64,000 nucleotides of DNA. It comes from Bilophila sp964369665. Lineage in GTDB: Bacteria > Desulfobacterota > Desulfovibrionia > Desulfovibrionales > Desulfovibrionaceae. Location: assembly GCA_964369665.1 (NCBI GenBank), contig CAYJFS010000007.1, forward strand, positions 5,266 through 69,265. The letters run 5' to 3'. This document shows positions 53,251-60,593 of this stretch, in pieces. Positions within the stretch are counted from its first letter, which is position 1. Every line of letters starts with the position of its first letter. The notes under the pieces were generated by a model, which saw only the letters and a program-made list of their open reading frames with translations, was not told the origin of the DNA and did no database searches. Made by a program: the position numbers and the translations under genes.

Positions 53251-53964
53251 TTAGTAGATAACACCATAAGACATAACCTCAGGTCTATGAAAATAGAACT
53301 CAACACGACGGTTTTTTGTACTTTTTTTACCCTCTATATTTGGTTCTATGGGTCTTGTATCTGCATATCCTACAGATCGTAAACGAGAAGCCTTGATACC
53401 ATGGTTGACAAGATATTCAGCTATAGCTGCAGCACGAGCTCCTGAAAGTTCCCAGTTAGAAGTAAAGGGACTTCCTTGTTTTAGTTCATCTTTATCTGCA
53501 TGGCCACGGATAACAAGATAGAGGTTATATTCACGAAGAATTTCAAGGACACTTTGCATAATTTTTTCACCGTCAGGTGTTAAGGTTGCTTTTCCTGGTT
53601 CAAAAGTAGTATTAGAGTTTACACGAAGGAGTACTCCAACATCGTCTGTGCTTATGCCTGTGGCTGATTGTGGTATAGCATCTGACATAAGCATTTGCTT
53701 TACTTTATTAGCAATAGCATAGTGAGATTTTTCTATTTCAGAAATTTTGAGATCCCTAGTGTCAATTTTATCTGTTCGTTGTATAAAAGGATTATTTGAA
53801 ATAGGAGATGTATCACTAGATTCAAATGTAGCTTCAGCAGAAAAGTATGCTGCAAGGCCTTCTTTTGTTTCAGGTGGAGTCATGTTAAGAATCCACATAA
53901 GAAGAAAGAAAGCCATCATAGCTGTAACAAAATCAGCATAAGCTACTTTCCATGAACCACCCAC
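53251..53964 (-). CDS. motB: Flagellar stator protein MotB (set 2), OmpA domain
   Basis: Peptidoglycan-anchoring stator subunit, about 237 residues. The membrane segment GGSWKVAYADFVTAMMAFFL with its Asp is typical MotB, but the usual longer basic N-terminal tail is absent. The OmpA-like domain is intact (YLVIRGHADKDEL, NWELSGARAAAIAEYLVNHG, NRRVEFYFHRP). A TTG at 53970 is in frame, but AAAGGAG is better placed for the GTG at 53964, so I use that (MGGSWK). It lies 30 bp after motA2. Confidence 0.92.
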   Translation of the reverse strand: MGGSWKVAYADFVTAMMAFFLLMWILNMTPPETKEGLAAYFSAEATFESSDTSPISNNPFIQRTDKIDTRDLKISEIEKSHYAIANKVKQMLMSDAIPQSATGISTDDVGVLLRVNSNTTFEPGKATLTPDGEKIMQSVLEILREYNLYLVIRGHADKDELKQGSPFTSNWELSGARAAAIAEYLVNHGIKASRLRSVGYADTRPIEPNIEGKKSTKNRRVEFYFHRPEVMSYGVIY

Positions 53965-53994
53965 AAGCAAATCTCCTTTAGGTTATTTTGTATA

Positions 53995-54843
53995 TTAGCT
54001 AGATTTTAGTCGTTCTTCCATTTCAGCAAAGGTAGGTCTGAAAGTATGAGGAATAGCTCTTCTTCCATATTCTACAGCAATAATAGGTGTTGATCCACGA
54101 ATAGCTGCTGCAACAGCTTTTTTTATTGAGTCATAATAAAAGTGTGTTTCTTCTGCCGTTGCTTCAAGTTTTGCTCCCATAGGCCCAAAATATCCATAGC
54201 AAAACAAAATACCTACAAATGTACCTACAAGTGCTGCTGCAATATAGTGCCCAAGAACATCTGGTGGTTCATTTATTTTACCCATAGTAATAACAACACC
54301 AAGAACAGCTGCAACAATACCCATACCTGGTAAAGATTCTGCCATATGACTAATAGAGTGTGCAGGTAATGATTCCTCCTCGTGTATAACATGCATATCC
54401 GAGTCCATAAGACTATCAATGTCGTCAGGAGTACCTGTTGTAAGATAGACACGTAGTGTATCAGCTATAAAAGCAATAGCTTTTTTGTTTTTAACAATAG
54501 AAGGGTATTTCGTAAAAATTGTACTCGATTCAGGCTTTTCTACATCAGCCTCAATACTAATAACTCCTTCTCTATTGATTTTTGTAAATAAGCCATAAAG
54601 GAGTGCAAGAGTATCAAGATAGTTTGCTTTACTAGATCCAGGATCTCCAAAAATATGTGATAGATTTTTAATAACTAAACTAAAAGAGTATTTTGTTTGT
54701 GATGCAAAGAATGCTCCTAATGCAGCACCAATAATAATAACAAGCTCTGCAGGTTGAAAAAGAATAGCAAGATTACCTTTAGCCATAAGGTATCCACCAA
54801 TAATAGATCCAGTAACAACTATATAGCCTATAATAATGTACAT
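53995..54843 (-). CDS. motA: Flagellar stator protein MotA (set 2, E. coli-type length)
   Basis: Ion-channel stator subunit of 282 residues, longer than set 1 and close to E. coli MotA. N-terminal segments are IIIGYIVVTGSIIGGYLMAK and PAELVIIIGAALGAFFAS. The cytoplasmic loop precedes LPGMGIVAAVLGVVITMGKI and GTFVGILFCYGYFGPMGAKL, the C-terminal pair, and GRRAIPHTFRPTF is a typical ending. It begins the motA2-motB2 pair. Together with the pair at 47586-49101 it gives the organism two distinct stator types. Confidence 0.93.
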   Translation of the reverse strand: MYIIIGYIVVTGSIIGGYLMAKGNLAILFQPAELVIIIGAALGAFFASQTKYSFSLVIKNLSHIFGDPGSSKANYLDTLALLYGLFTKINREGVISIEADVEKPESSTIFTKYPSIVKNKKAIAFIADTLRVYLTTGTPDDIDSLMDSDMHVIHEEESLPAHSISHMAESLPGMGIVAAVLGVVITMGKINEPPDVLGHYIAAALVGTFVGILFCYGYFGPMGAKLEATAEETHFYYDSIKKAVAAAIRGSTPIIAVEYGRRAIPHTFRPTFAEMEERLKSS

Positions 54844-55080
54844 GTATTATGTCCTAAAACATCTAAAACATACAATGTTAGTATATTAAATAAGACAGTA
54901 AGCTCTATTTTAACATACGGCTATTAAGAATAAAAGTTGTTTTACTTAAGTATATTAATGATAAATTTATTTTAAAAAGATTAGTGTTTTTGCTGTTGGG
55001 TTTAAAAGGATATATATAGGGTTGGGATTTTAATCTTTAGATTATGTTAGTTATTAACAGTTATGTCATATTTTATCATG

Positions 55081-55455
55081 TTAGCTATATGGGCTTGTAG
55101 GAAATATACTAAGTGACTTCTTTATAAAAGCACTCATAATATCAGTAACTGTAGTAAGATTTTTTGAAAATAAGACACAAATACCTGCTTTTTGAAGACT
55201 AGCTAAAGGGTATAGGCCTATACCTCTAGTAATTAATATATGTATTTTTAATGAAATGAGTCTATCTATTGTTTCATGTGTATTGATGCTTTTTGAATGT
55301 GAATTGTTAGGTATAATTTGTATATTACAAACAGTATTATTTTTTAGTGTGATAAGAGAGTATACTTGGTAATAAGCAAAGTGGGGACTTTGTAATGCTG
55401 TTAATCCTCCAGGTATTTCTGTTGGTATGGCAATGAGGTATGTATGTGATTTCAT
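55081..55455 (-). CDS. NifX/NifB-type dinitrogenase cofactor domain protein
   Basis: A 124-residue single-domain protein of the NifX/NafY/MTH1175-like RNase H-like fold, whose members bind iron-molybdenum cofactor precursors or other metal clusters. Visible features are IPGGLTALQSPHFAYYQVYSL near the start, which matches the GGL-x-(A/S)-P-x-S-x-HF pattern in relaxed form, and TRGIGLYPLASLQKAGICVL, matching the GGIGxxPxxxLxxxGI signature. No nitrogenase genes are in view. In relatives such stand-alone proteins are orphan scaffold proteins. It is isolated and followed upstream by a long non-coding stretch. Confidence 0.75.
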   Translation of the reverse strand: MKSHTYLIAIPTEIPGGLTALQSPHFAYYQVYSLITLKNNTVCNIQIIPNNSHSKSINTHETIDRLISLKIHILITRGIGLYPLASLQKAGICVLFSKNLTTVTDIMSAFIKKSLSIFPTSPYS

Positions 55456-55865
55456 TTTTTTAAATATTTATAATAGAGGCTGATTTTGTTTATAATGTTT
55501 TTATTTTTTATAATAGTAAATTACTAAAAGTAAAAATGCATATACCTTTACTAGTTTTCAAATAATGTTATGGAACATAGAACATTATAGAATAAATAGA
55601 TTAGTTTTTGTTTTATAAATGCTCTTCTATACATACTACAGTGTTTGCTTTTAGTGAGTTGAGCATATTGCTCGTTGGAACTGTATATATGCAAGAAATA
55701 GTTTCATGTTTTGCTTAAATATTAAGCTCCATAGATTCTGATTCTACATGGTTTTGTTAAGCTTAATAGTAAGTTTATTGTATCGACAAATAAATGACTT
55801 CATTATTTAACAGTAGTCCTTAGTTCTTAACATTAGTTTTAATTTTATCTTCTAAAGGGTCTTGG

Positions 55866-55904
55866 CATTGAAAATTCAATAGATGAACTGAGTAATTTTC
55901 AATG
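55866..55904. repeat. 11-bp perfect inverted repeat
   Basis: Arms 55866-55876 (cattgaaaatt) and 55894-55904 (aattttcaatg) with a 17-base spacer. No T run follows, so it is not an obvious terminator. It could be a protein site or chance. Confidence 0.4.
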
Positions 55905-56262
55905 TTGTTAGGCTGGATTAAAATAATGGTTGGCCATCAGCAATTCAATCATTTTTTTGTGGAGACAGTGCTTGAAGAAGCTTTTTTACAAAAAAGATTT
56001 ATAGCACAAAAGTTTATGCATTAAAAGATTTTGTAATCTGTATATACTGTGTTTTAGAATTCTACCAAAAGGTGTAAGTATATCTATCCAACAAATAAGA
56101 GTGAAATGTGTGGATACATAACCATCCTGAATTTAGTTTTTTGTACTTAATGGAAAAGAGATAATTTTTGAATTTTATTTAGCAATAATTCAGATCAATT
56201 TTTGTAGCATAGATTAGCAAATAGCATTAATACAAACTCAATCCATTGAATCTCTTTTATGA

Positions 56263-56403
56263 TCCATATATGCTACAAGTCTTTTTGAATCCTATGGCTT
56301 TATGCACATATATGCAGACAATCCTAAAGCTCTAATGTATGTCGATAGCTCCCAAACAATTTATTATAAGATTTATGATAATTTTATATATCATGAGAAT
56401 TGA
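56263..56403 (+). pseudogene. Possible gene fragment, ~46 codons
   Basis: Opens after a stop and runs to TGA at 56401 with no start codon at its head. The residues look protein-like (LFESYGFMHIYADNPKALMY, then VDSSQTIYYKIYDN), with clustered aromatic and charged residues rather than random AT translation. It lies in the decayed region just before the effector-like gene. I do not recognise the family. Confidence 0.3.
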
Positions 56404-56570
56404 TTCTAATCATAGTTTTTTGATCTTGAACTAGCTGTATATATTAATAAGGTATAGTTTTTGCTTAATTAACATTTATGTATATTCATAGTTTAAACAT
56501 AGATATTTTATAATTAGGAAGCTATATAATAATAGGGTTGTTTTTGATAAATTGTAGGTAGGTAAAGATA

Positions 56571-57317
56571 ATGAAGATTCATACTAGTTTTAGGCAAGGA
56601 GTTGTAAATAGTTCTTCGACGACAACTCCAGGACCCAATGATGATACTTCATCTCCTTTAGGTAAAATCAAACATACACCTGGTAAGGGTGGTAGTGTAA
56701 GGCTGGCTTTACAAATGTGTTTGTCTGGTGTGCAACAGTTAAAAGCATTTGCTGCTAAGATGAGTAGTCCTAATAAAAATTCTGGTCCAGGTAGTAGTGG
56801 CTCTATTCTTCCGGGTCCAGATGGACCTTTGCATGAACGTCAACTTCGTCCACATACATTTGGTGGAATGGTTGAGCCAGTATTTACATCTAATACTGGA
56901 ACAGTATACTCATCTATTATTACACAAAACTCAGGTAATCCTATACAAGCTCGTCCATTACCACCAATTCCAGGTGAGAATGGGGGGGGGTCTAGTAAAC
57001 CAGCGCTTGTCTATGCAGATTTAGATTTTCCAGGTACTGGTAGTGGTAATAGTAGCTCAAAGACCCAACATGCCCCAGGCCCAAACCCTGATCCAGGTGA
57101 GCATATTTATGAAGCAATAGATACATCAGGTGGAGGTAGGACACAGGGGGTTCAACATACCCCATTACCACCAATTCCAGGTGAGAATGGAGGAGAGGGT
57201 GGTTCTAGTGGTGGTAGTAATAGTAGCTCAAAGACCCAACATGCCCCAGGTCCAACTCCTGATCCAAATGATCATATTTATGAAGAAATAGATACATCAG
57301 GTAGAGGTAGAACATAG
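56571..57317 (+). CDS. Disordered Pro/Gly/Ser-rich protein with four SH2-ligand-like tyrosine motifs; candidate secreted effector
   Basis: A 248-residue protein with no signal peptide or membrane segment. The N-terminus is Ser/Thr-rich (SSSTTTPGPNDDTSS), as in many type III effectors. It has exactly four tyrosines: Y113 in TVYSSI, Y148 in LVYADLDF, Y180 in EHIYEAID, and Y237 in DHIYEEID. Each sits in YxxI/L. TVYSSI fits the host ITSM pattern TxYxxI, LVYADL the ITIM pattern, and YEEI is the preferred Src-family SH2 ligand. RPLPPIP (R128-P134) fits a class I SH3 ligand, and PLPPIP recurs at 198-203. A 32-residue unit is repeated at 160-191 and 217-248. A G9 tract (56982-56990) lies at codons 138-140. 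Function is inferred from motifs only. Confidence 0.8.
   Translation: MKIHTSFRQGVVNSSSTTTPGPNDDTSSPLGKIKHTPGKGGSVRLALQMCLSGVQQLKAFAAKMSSPNKNSGPGSSGSILPGPDGPLHERQLRPHTFGGMVEPVFTSNTGTVYSSIITQNSGNPIQARPLPPIPGENGGGSSKPALVYADLDFPGTGSGNSSSKTQHAPGPNPDPGEHIYEAIDTSGGGRTQGVQHTPLPPIPGENGGEGGSSGGSNSSSKTQHAPGPTPDPNDHIYEEIDTSGRGRT
56982..56990 (+). repeat. G9 homopolymer tract inside the effector-like gene
   Basis: Nine Gs encode Gly-Gly-Gly at residues 138-140 in a genome where such runs are rare. Nine keeps the frame open. Ten would stop at residue 142 after GGGV, and eight would end at about 150 residues (LVNQRLSMQI). Both off states lose Y148, Y180 and Y237. Such runs are the standard substrate of slipped-strand phase variation. 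Confidence 0.9.
57048..57314 (+). repeat. Two 96-bp coding repeats (HIYExID units)
   Basis: Copies at 57048-57143 and 57219-57314 are nearly identical over 96 bp. Each encodes 32 residues opening NSSSKTQHAPGP and carrying HIYE(A/E)IDTSG. They differ at a few codons, including GEHIYEAI versus NDHIYEEI. The PLPPIPGENGG block also recurs, 207 bp apart. Confidence 0.9.
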
Positions 57318-57429
57318 AATATTAGGGGGAGCTAAATATGCCCTATTATTACTACCAATGCCAGTTACAGCAGCTAATATCTATTTAGAAGATCCAAACA
57401 ATAGGAGATCTGGAAATAAAAATGAATAA
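57315..57429 (+). pseudogene. Decayed third repeat unit downstream of the effector-like stop
   Basis: Past the TAG the DNA still resembles the in-gene linker: 'tagaatattagggggagctaaatatgccc' here lines up with 'cagggggttcaacatacccc' at 57144, so the stop corresponds to a CAG. A +1 frame then reads GGAKYALLLLPMPVTAANIY up to a TAA at 57427. It looks like a third unit lost by a nonsense change and drift. Confidence 0.45.
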
Positions 57430-57549
57430 CTGTGTGTACTGGATATTGTATATTGAATATACTATGTATAGTAAATCATGATAAAGCTGTTTGAAGTAAG
57501 TAAAGTGGCACATCTACAGTAATTCTTTTAATAATATAAAAAATAAGGC

Positions 57550-58614
57550 TTATCTATTTACAGTTAATGAGTTTTTGGGATGAGATGAAGATGTCCAGTG
57601 GCGATAATATGTTATGCCTGTTAAAGGCTTTTGTGTTGTAAAAGGTTGTTTTAAAGCTGCCTGTACAACCCAATAGGGCATATTACAGCCTGCAGCTATT
57701 GTATGATCGATACTGGCTGGAAAGCGTGGATTAACTTCTATAATTTTAGCTTTATTATAGCTATCTCTGCCCATTTCTATGTTAGCTACTCCATGTAAGC
57801 AAAGGGCTGAAGCTGCTTGCATACTAAGATTATATAGTTCTTCATCATGAAATGTTGTACCATAAAGAGAGGTACCATAAATACGTTTTTCTTCTGTACG
57901 AAGGCACACAACAAGCGGTTTTCCTTTATTTAAAAAAATATCAGCACTATATCGAGCATCAGGCAAAAATTCAGAAACTTGTAATGGAGGTATTGAATTT
58001 TTATATTGTTCAAGCCAGAAGAAGAGCTCTTGTTTTGAGATATAGATGTTATCTCGTTCAAAAAAACGGTTGAAATAGTTGGTTTCTGGCATGACGATTT
58101 TTACACCACTTGCTCCAGTACTGAATTCTTGTTTTATGACTATAGGGTTCCTGTTTATACCAAAATCATTTAAGAGTTTTTCCAGTTCTGAAGGGTTATT
58201 TGCTAAGCAAAAGTTTGGAACGGCTATACTACGCTCTTTTAAAAAAGGGAGTAATAAGTGTTTATTGTTAGCTATACATATATATTCATGTGGAGAATGT
58301 TGTACTGTACATCCATATGATTCTAAAGTTTTTGCATGTTGTGCATAAAAAAGCTGATCTTCAGTAGATAATGGGACTATAAGGTCAATATTGTGTTTGG
58401 TAATTATTGTTTGTAGATCATGTAATAGTGATTCTGCTTTACTTCTTGGGGCAACTACGTATCCAAAATCTGCCATATGAAGGCCATATGCTTGCGGGTT
58501 CATATCCACGCCAATAAGGATGTTAGAAGGCATAACATTATCAGTAGTTTTTAGTGCAGATATGATAGCCTGTGCACCATCATTTCCAACTGAAGTGAGT
58601 AAAATCTTTTTCAT
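57550..58614 (-). CDS. ATP-grasp ligase (carbamoyl-phosphate-synthase-like fold)
   Basis: A 354-residue ATP-grasp enzyme. N-terminal MKKILLTSVGNDGAQAII is a Rossmann-type start with a Gly-rich loop, ATP-binding core elements are PIVIKQEFSTGASGVKIV, and metal/ATP-ligating residues lie in ANIEMGRDSYNKAKIIEVNP, which ends in the typical E-x-N pair. ATP-grasp proteins in polysaccharide clusters usually link an acyl or amino acid to an amino sugar. The exact substrate cannot be read. It is the last of four minus-strand genes (GT, methyltransferase, aminotransferase, ligase), 8 bp after the aminotransferase. Confidence 0.85.
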   Translation of the reverse strand: MKKILLTSVGNDGAQAIISALKTTDNVMPSNILIGVDMNPQAYGLHMADFGYVVAPRSKAESLLHDLQTIITKHNIDLIVPLSTEDQLFYAQHAKTLESYGCTVQHSPHEYICIANNKHLLLPFLKERSIAVPNFCLANNPSELEKLLNDFGINRNPIVIKQEFSTGASGVKIVMPETNYFNRFFERDNIYISKQELFFWLEQYKNSIPPLQVSEFLPDARYSADIFLNKGKPLVVCLRTEEKRIYGTSLYGTTFHDEELYNLSMQAASALCLHGVANIEMGRDSYNKAKIIEVNPRFPASIDHTIAAGCNMPYWVVQAALKQPFTTQKPLTGITYYRHWTSSSHPKNSLTVNR

Positions 58615-58622
58615 AGTAGTGT

Positions 58623-59687
58623 CTAATTAAGTATGGTTTTTGCTTTTTGTAAAATGGTCTCTTCTTCTTTATCTGTTAACGCTGGGTAGAAAGGAATAGA
58701 AAAAAGGTGTTCAAATAGTGAGGATGCCACAGGATATTCACCATCTTTAAGTTTTAGAAGTCTATGTATAAGATTTTTTACAGGTTTTCTAATAATACCT
58801 TGGTTTGCAAATAAGTTTTCAAGTTTAGAGAATTGTAATGTGTGATGTTTTATTACATATCGAAAACAACTAGAAATTTGATTTTTTGTTTGGAGAGTGG
58901 GTAGTGAAATACTTTTTATATTTTGTAGCTGTTCAGAGTAGCGCTTCCCCATTTGTTGTCTTTGAGACAGTGTTTTTGGAAAAGATCGTAGTTGACTTAT
59001 TCCAAGCGTTGCTAAGATATCACTAAGGTGATAGCCTAATCTATAACCACCAGAAGAAAAATCTGGATTTAGCATAGTTTTATGGCTTTGAATAAGAGTA
59101 TCATCATTAGTCATAAGCACACCACCTTTGCCACAGGCTAACATTTTTAATCCATGGAAAGAAAAAGTTGAGATAGTTCCAAATGTACCTACTTTTTGAT
59201 TGTTCCAAGTAGCACCTAAACTATGTGCACAATCTTCTATAATTGGTATATGGAGGTTACTGAAGTTGTCCATATTGTTTGGTAATCCAAAAATATGAAT
59301 AAGAAGGATAGCTTTTGTTTTTTTTGTTATACGGCGCTGTGCATCTAATGGGTCTATGTTGAAAGTTGTTGCATCAATATCTACAGGGATAGCTTTAGCT
59401 CCGATTTGATGTATTGCTGAAAGTACATCATCACATACATATGTTGGAATAAGTACTTCATCATCTAATGTACCATAAAATCTACCAATTTTTAGAAGGG
59501 ATAATGCTAGTTGTATAGCTAGGGTTCCACTACTTGTGGCCACAGAATATTTACTTCCAACATACTTGCACATAAATTTTTCAAATTGTTTACGTTTATT
59601 GTTATCGCTAATTTCACCTAGGTAAAGTGTTGATAACACACTAGATATATCGTTTTTTGAAAGAACTGTTTTTGAATGCGGAATCAT
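58623..59687 (-). CDS. DegT/DnrJ/EryC1/StrS-family sugar aminotransferase
   Basis: A PLP-dependent aminotransferase (354 residues) that typically puts an amino group on a nucleotide sugar keto group. VATSSGTLAIQLAL binds PLP phosphate, IEDCAHSLGATWNNQKVG holds the PLP-ring Asp, and the Schiff-base Lys is in FSFHGLKMLACGKGGVLMTN. All expected residues are present. The start overlaps the methyltransferase stop by four bases. With the ATP-grasp ligase downstream, a plausible product is an amino sugar that is then acylated, but the pathway steps before it are not here. Confidence 0.92.
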   Translation of the reverse strand: MIPHSKTVLSKNDISSVLSTLYLGEISDNNKRKQFEKFMCKYVGSKYSVATSSGTLAIQLALSLLKIGRFYGTLDDEVLIPTYVCDDVLSAIHQIGAKAIPVDIDATTFNIDPLDAQRRITKKTKAILLIHIFGLPNNMDNFSNLHIPIIEDCAHSLGATWNNQKVGTFGTISTFSFHGLKMLACGKGGVLMTNDDTLIQSHKTMLNPDFSSGGYRLGYHLSDILATLGISQLRSFPKTLSQRQQMGKRYSEQLQNIKSISLPTLQTKNQISSCFRYVIKHHTLQFSKLENLFANQGIIRKPVKNLIHRLLKLKDGEYPVASSLFEHLFSIPFYPALTDKEEETILQKAKTILN

Positions 59688-60580
59688 AATGGTAGCCCTG
59701 TTCGAAAAATTAAAAAGTGTTGTCTTACAAATTCATGATGTTCTGATGCAAGATGATGAAGGTTTTCATAGATAGCTTCTTTTTCTGTTTCGTTAAGTTT
59801 TTGATCTTGGCATATCCCTCCAAAAATAAGACTAGCAAATATAGGAACTCCGTATGTTGCTTCTAAATGAAAACCATTTTGTTTGGCTTCAGCTATAATA
59901 TTTTTATATGATGAAACAGGGTAGCGATATTTTTTATTTTCCCAGGTAGCAGCACGTGTGTGTGTCTTAATAATATATAAAAATTCTTTCCAATCATTTC
60001 TAACAAGAGCATAGGTAAGGGCTGCTTCTAAGTTGGTTGGTACAAGATAGAGTAGTACAGAGTTTTTTGACATGAGTGGCCGTATTTTTAGAAAAAAGTC
60101 TGTAGAAGAAGGTAGTCCACTTACAAAGACTTGATGTAGACTTTGATGATTAAAAGGGAGATTTAAGGCATCACCCATCATAAAAACGAAATCATTAGAA
60201 TAAGGATATTGTACTTGTACAGCAGCATTGTTTACGTTTGCCATATCTAAGTCTATACCAATAATTTTTTTAAAACCTATACGATGGCATATATAACTTA
60301 TTCTCCCGTCCCCACAGGCAATATCTAGTAGGGGAGTATTTTTACATAAGTGATGTTTTTTAATTAAAGATGGTAATAATTGTTCTAAAAAATTTGTTTC
60401 CCATTCAGTAGTGGAATATTTTTTATGAGCCCTTTTAGCTAATATAGTATTATTCCATATAATATTATCTTCATTGTTTGGAAGTGGTTGTAGTGTAATC
60501 CATGCACCTTCATCACTTTTTTTATAATGGGAAAAAATAGGTGTAGTATTTTGTTGTACCCATTCTAATGTTGTTTCCAT
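59684..60580 (-). CDS. SAM-dependent methyltransferase (class I)
   Basis: A 298-residue Rossmann-fold methyltransferase. Motif I is PLLDIACGDGRISYI (about residue 84-98), motif II is IIGIDLDMANVNNAA, and MMGDALNLPFNHQSLHQVFV is the motif III region with Asp for the adenine contact. The N-terminal ~70 residues and C-terminal ~100 residues are unrecognised. It lies 13 bp after the glycosyltransferase-like gene and overlaps the aminotransferase, so it probably methylates the same glycan or amino sugar. Confidence 0.87.
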   Translation of the reverse strand: METTLEWVQQNTTPIFSHYKKSDEGAWITLQPLPNNEDNIIWNNTILAKRAHKKYSTTEWETNFLEQLLPSLIKKHHLCKNTPLLDIACGDGRISYICHRIGFKKIIGIDLDMANVNNAAVQVQYPYSNDFVFMMGDALNLPFNHQSLHQVFVSGLPSSTDFFLKIRPLMSKNSVLLYLVPTNLEAALTYALVRNDWKEFLYIIKTHTRAATWENKKYRYPVSSYKNIIAEAKQNGFHLEATYGVPIFASLIFGGICQDQKLNETEKEAIYENLHHLASEHHEFVRQHFLIFRTGLPL

Positions 60581-60593
60581 AATAACCTCTTTT

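Larger units (their letters stand above)
55456..56570. other. Long non-coding stretch with probable gene remains
   Basis: 1.1 kb with no gene. AT-rich, but plus-strand frames between 55850 and 56403 contain coding-like scraps broken by stops and frame changes, for example GIENSIDELSN near 55865, YALKDFVICIYCVLEFYQKV near 56020, and the 46-codon piece at 56263. These could be the decayed remains of one or more plus-strand genes. I could not identify the family. The end near 56570 should carry the promoter of the effector-like gene. Confidence 0.4.
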
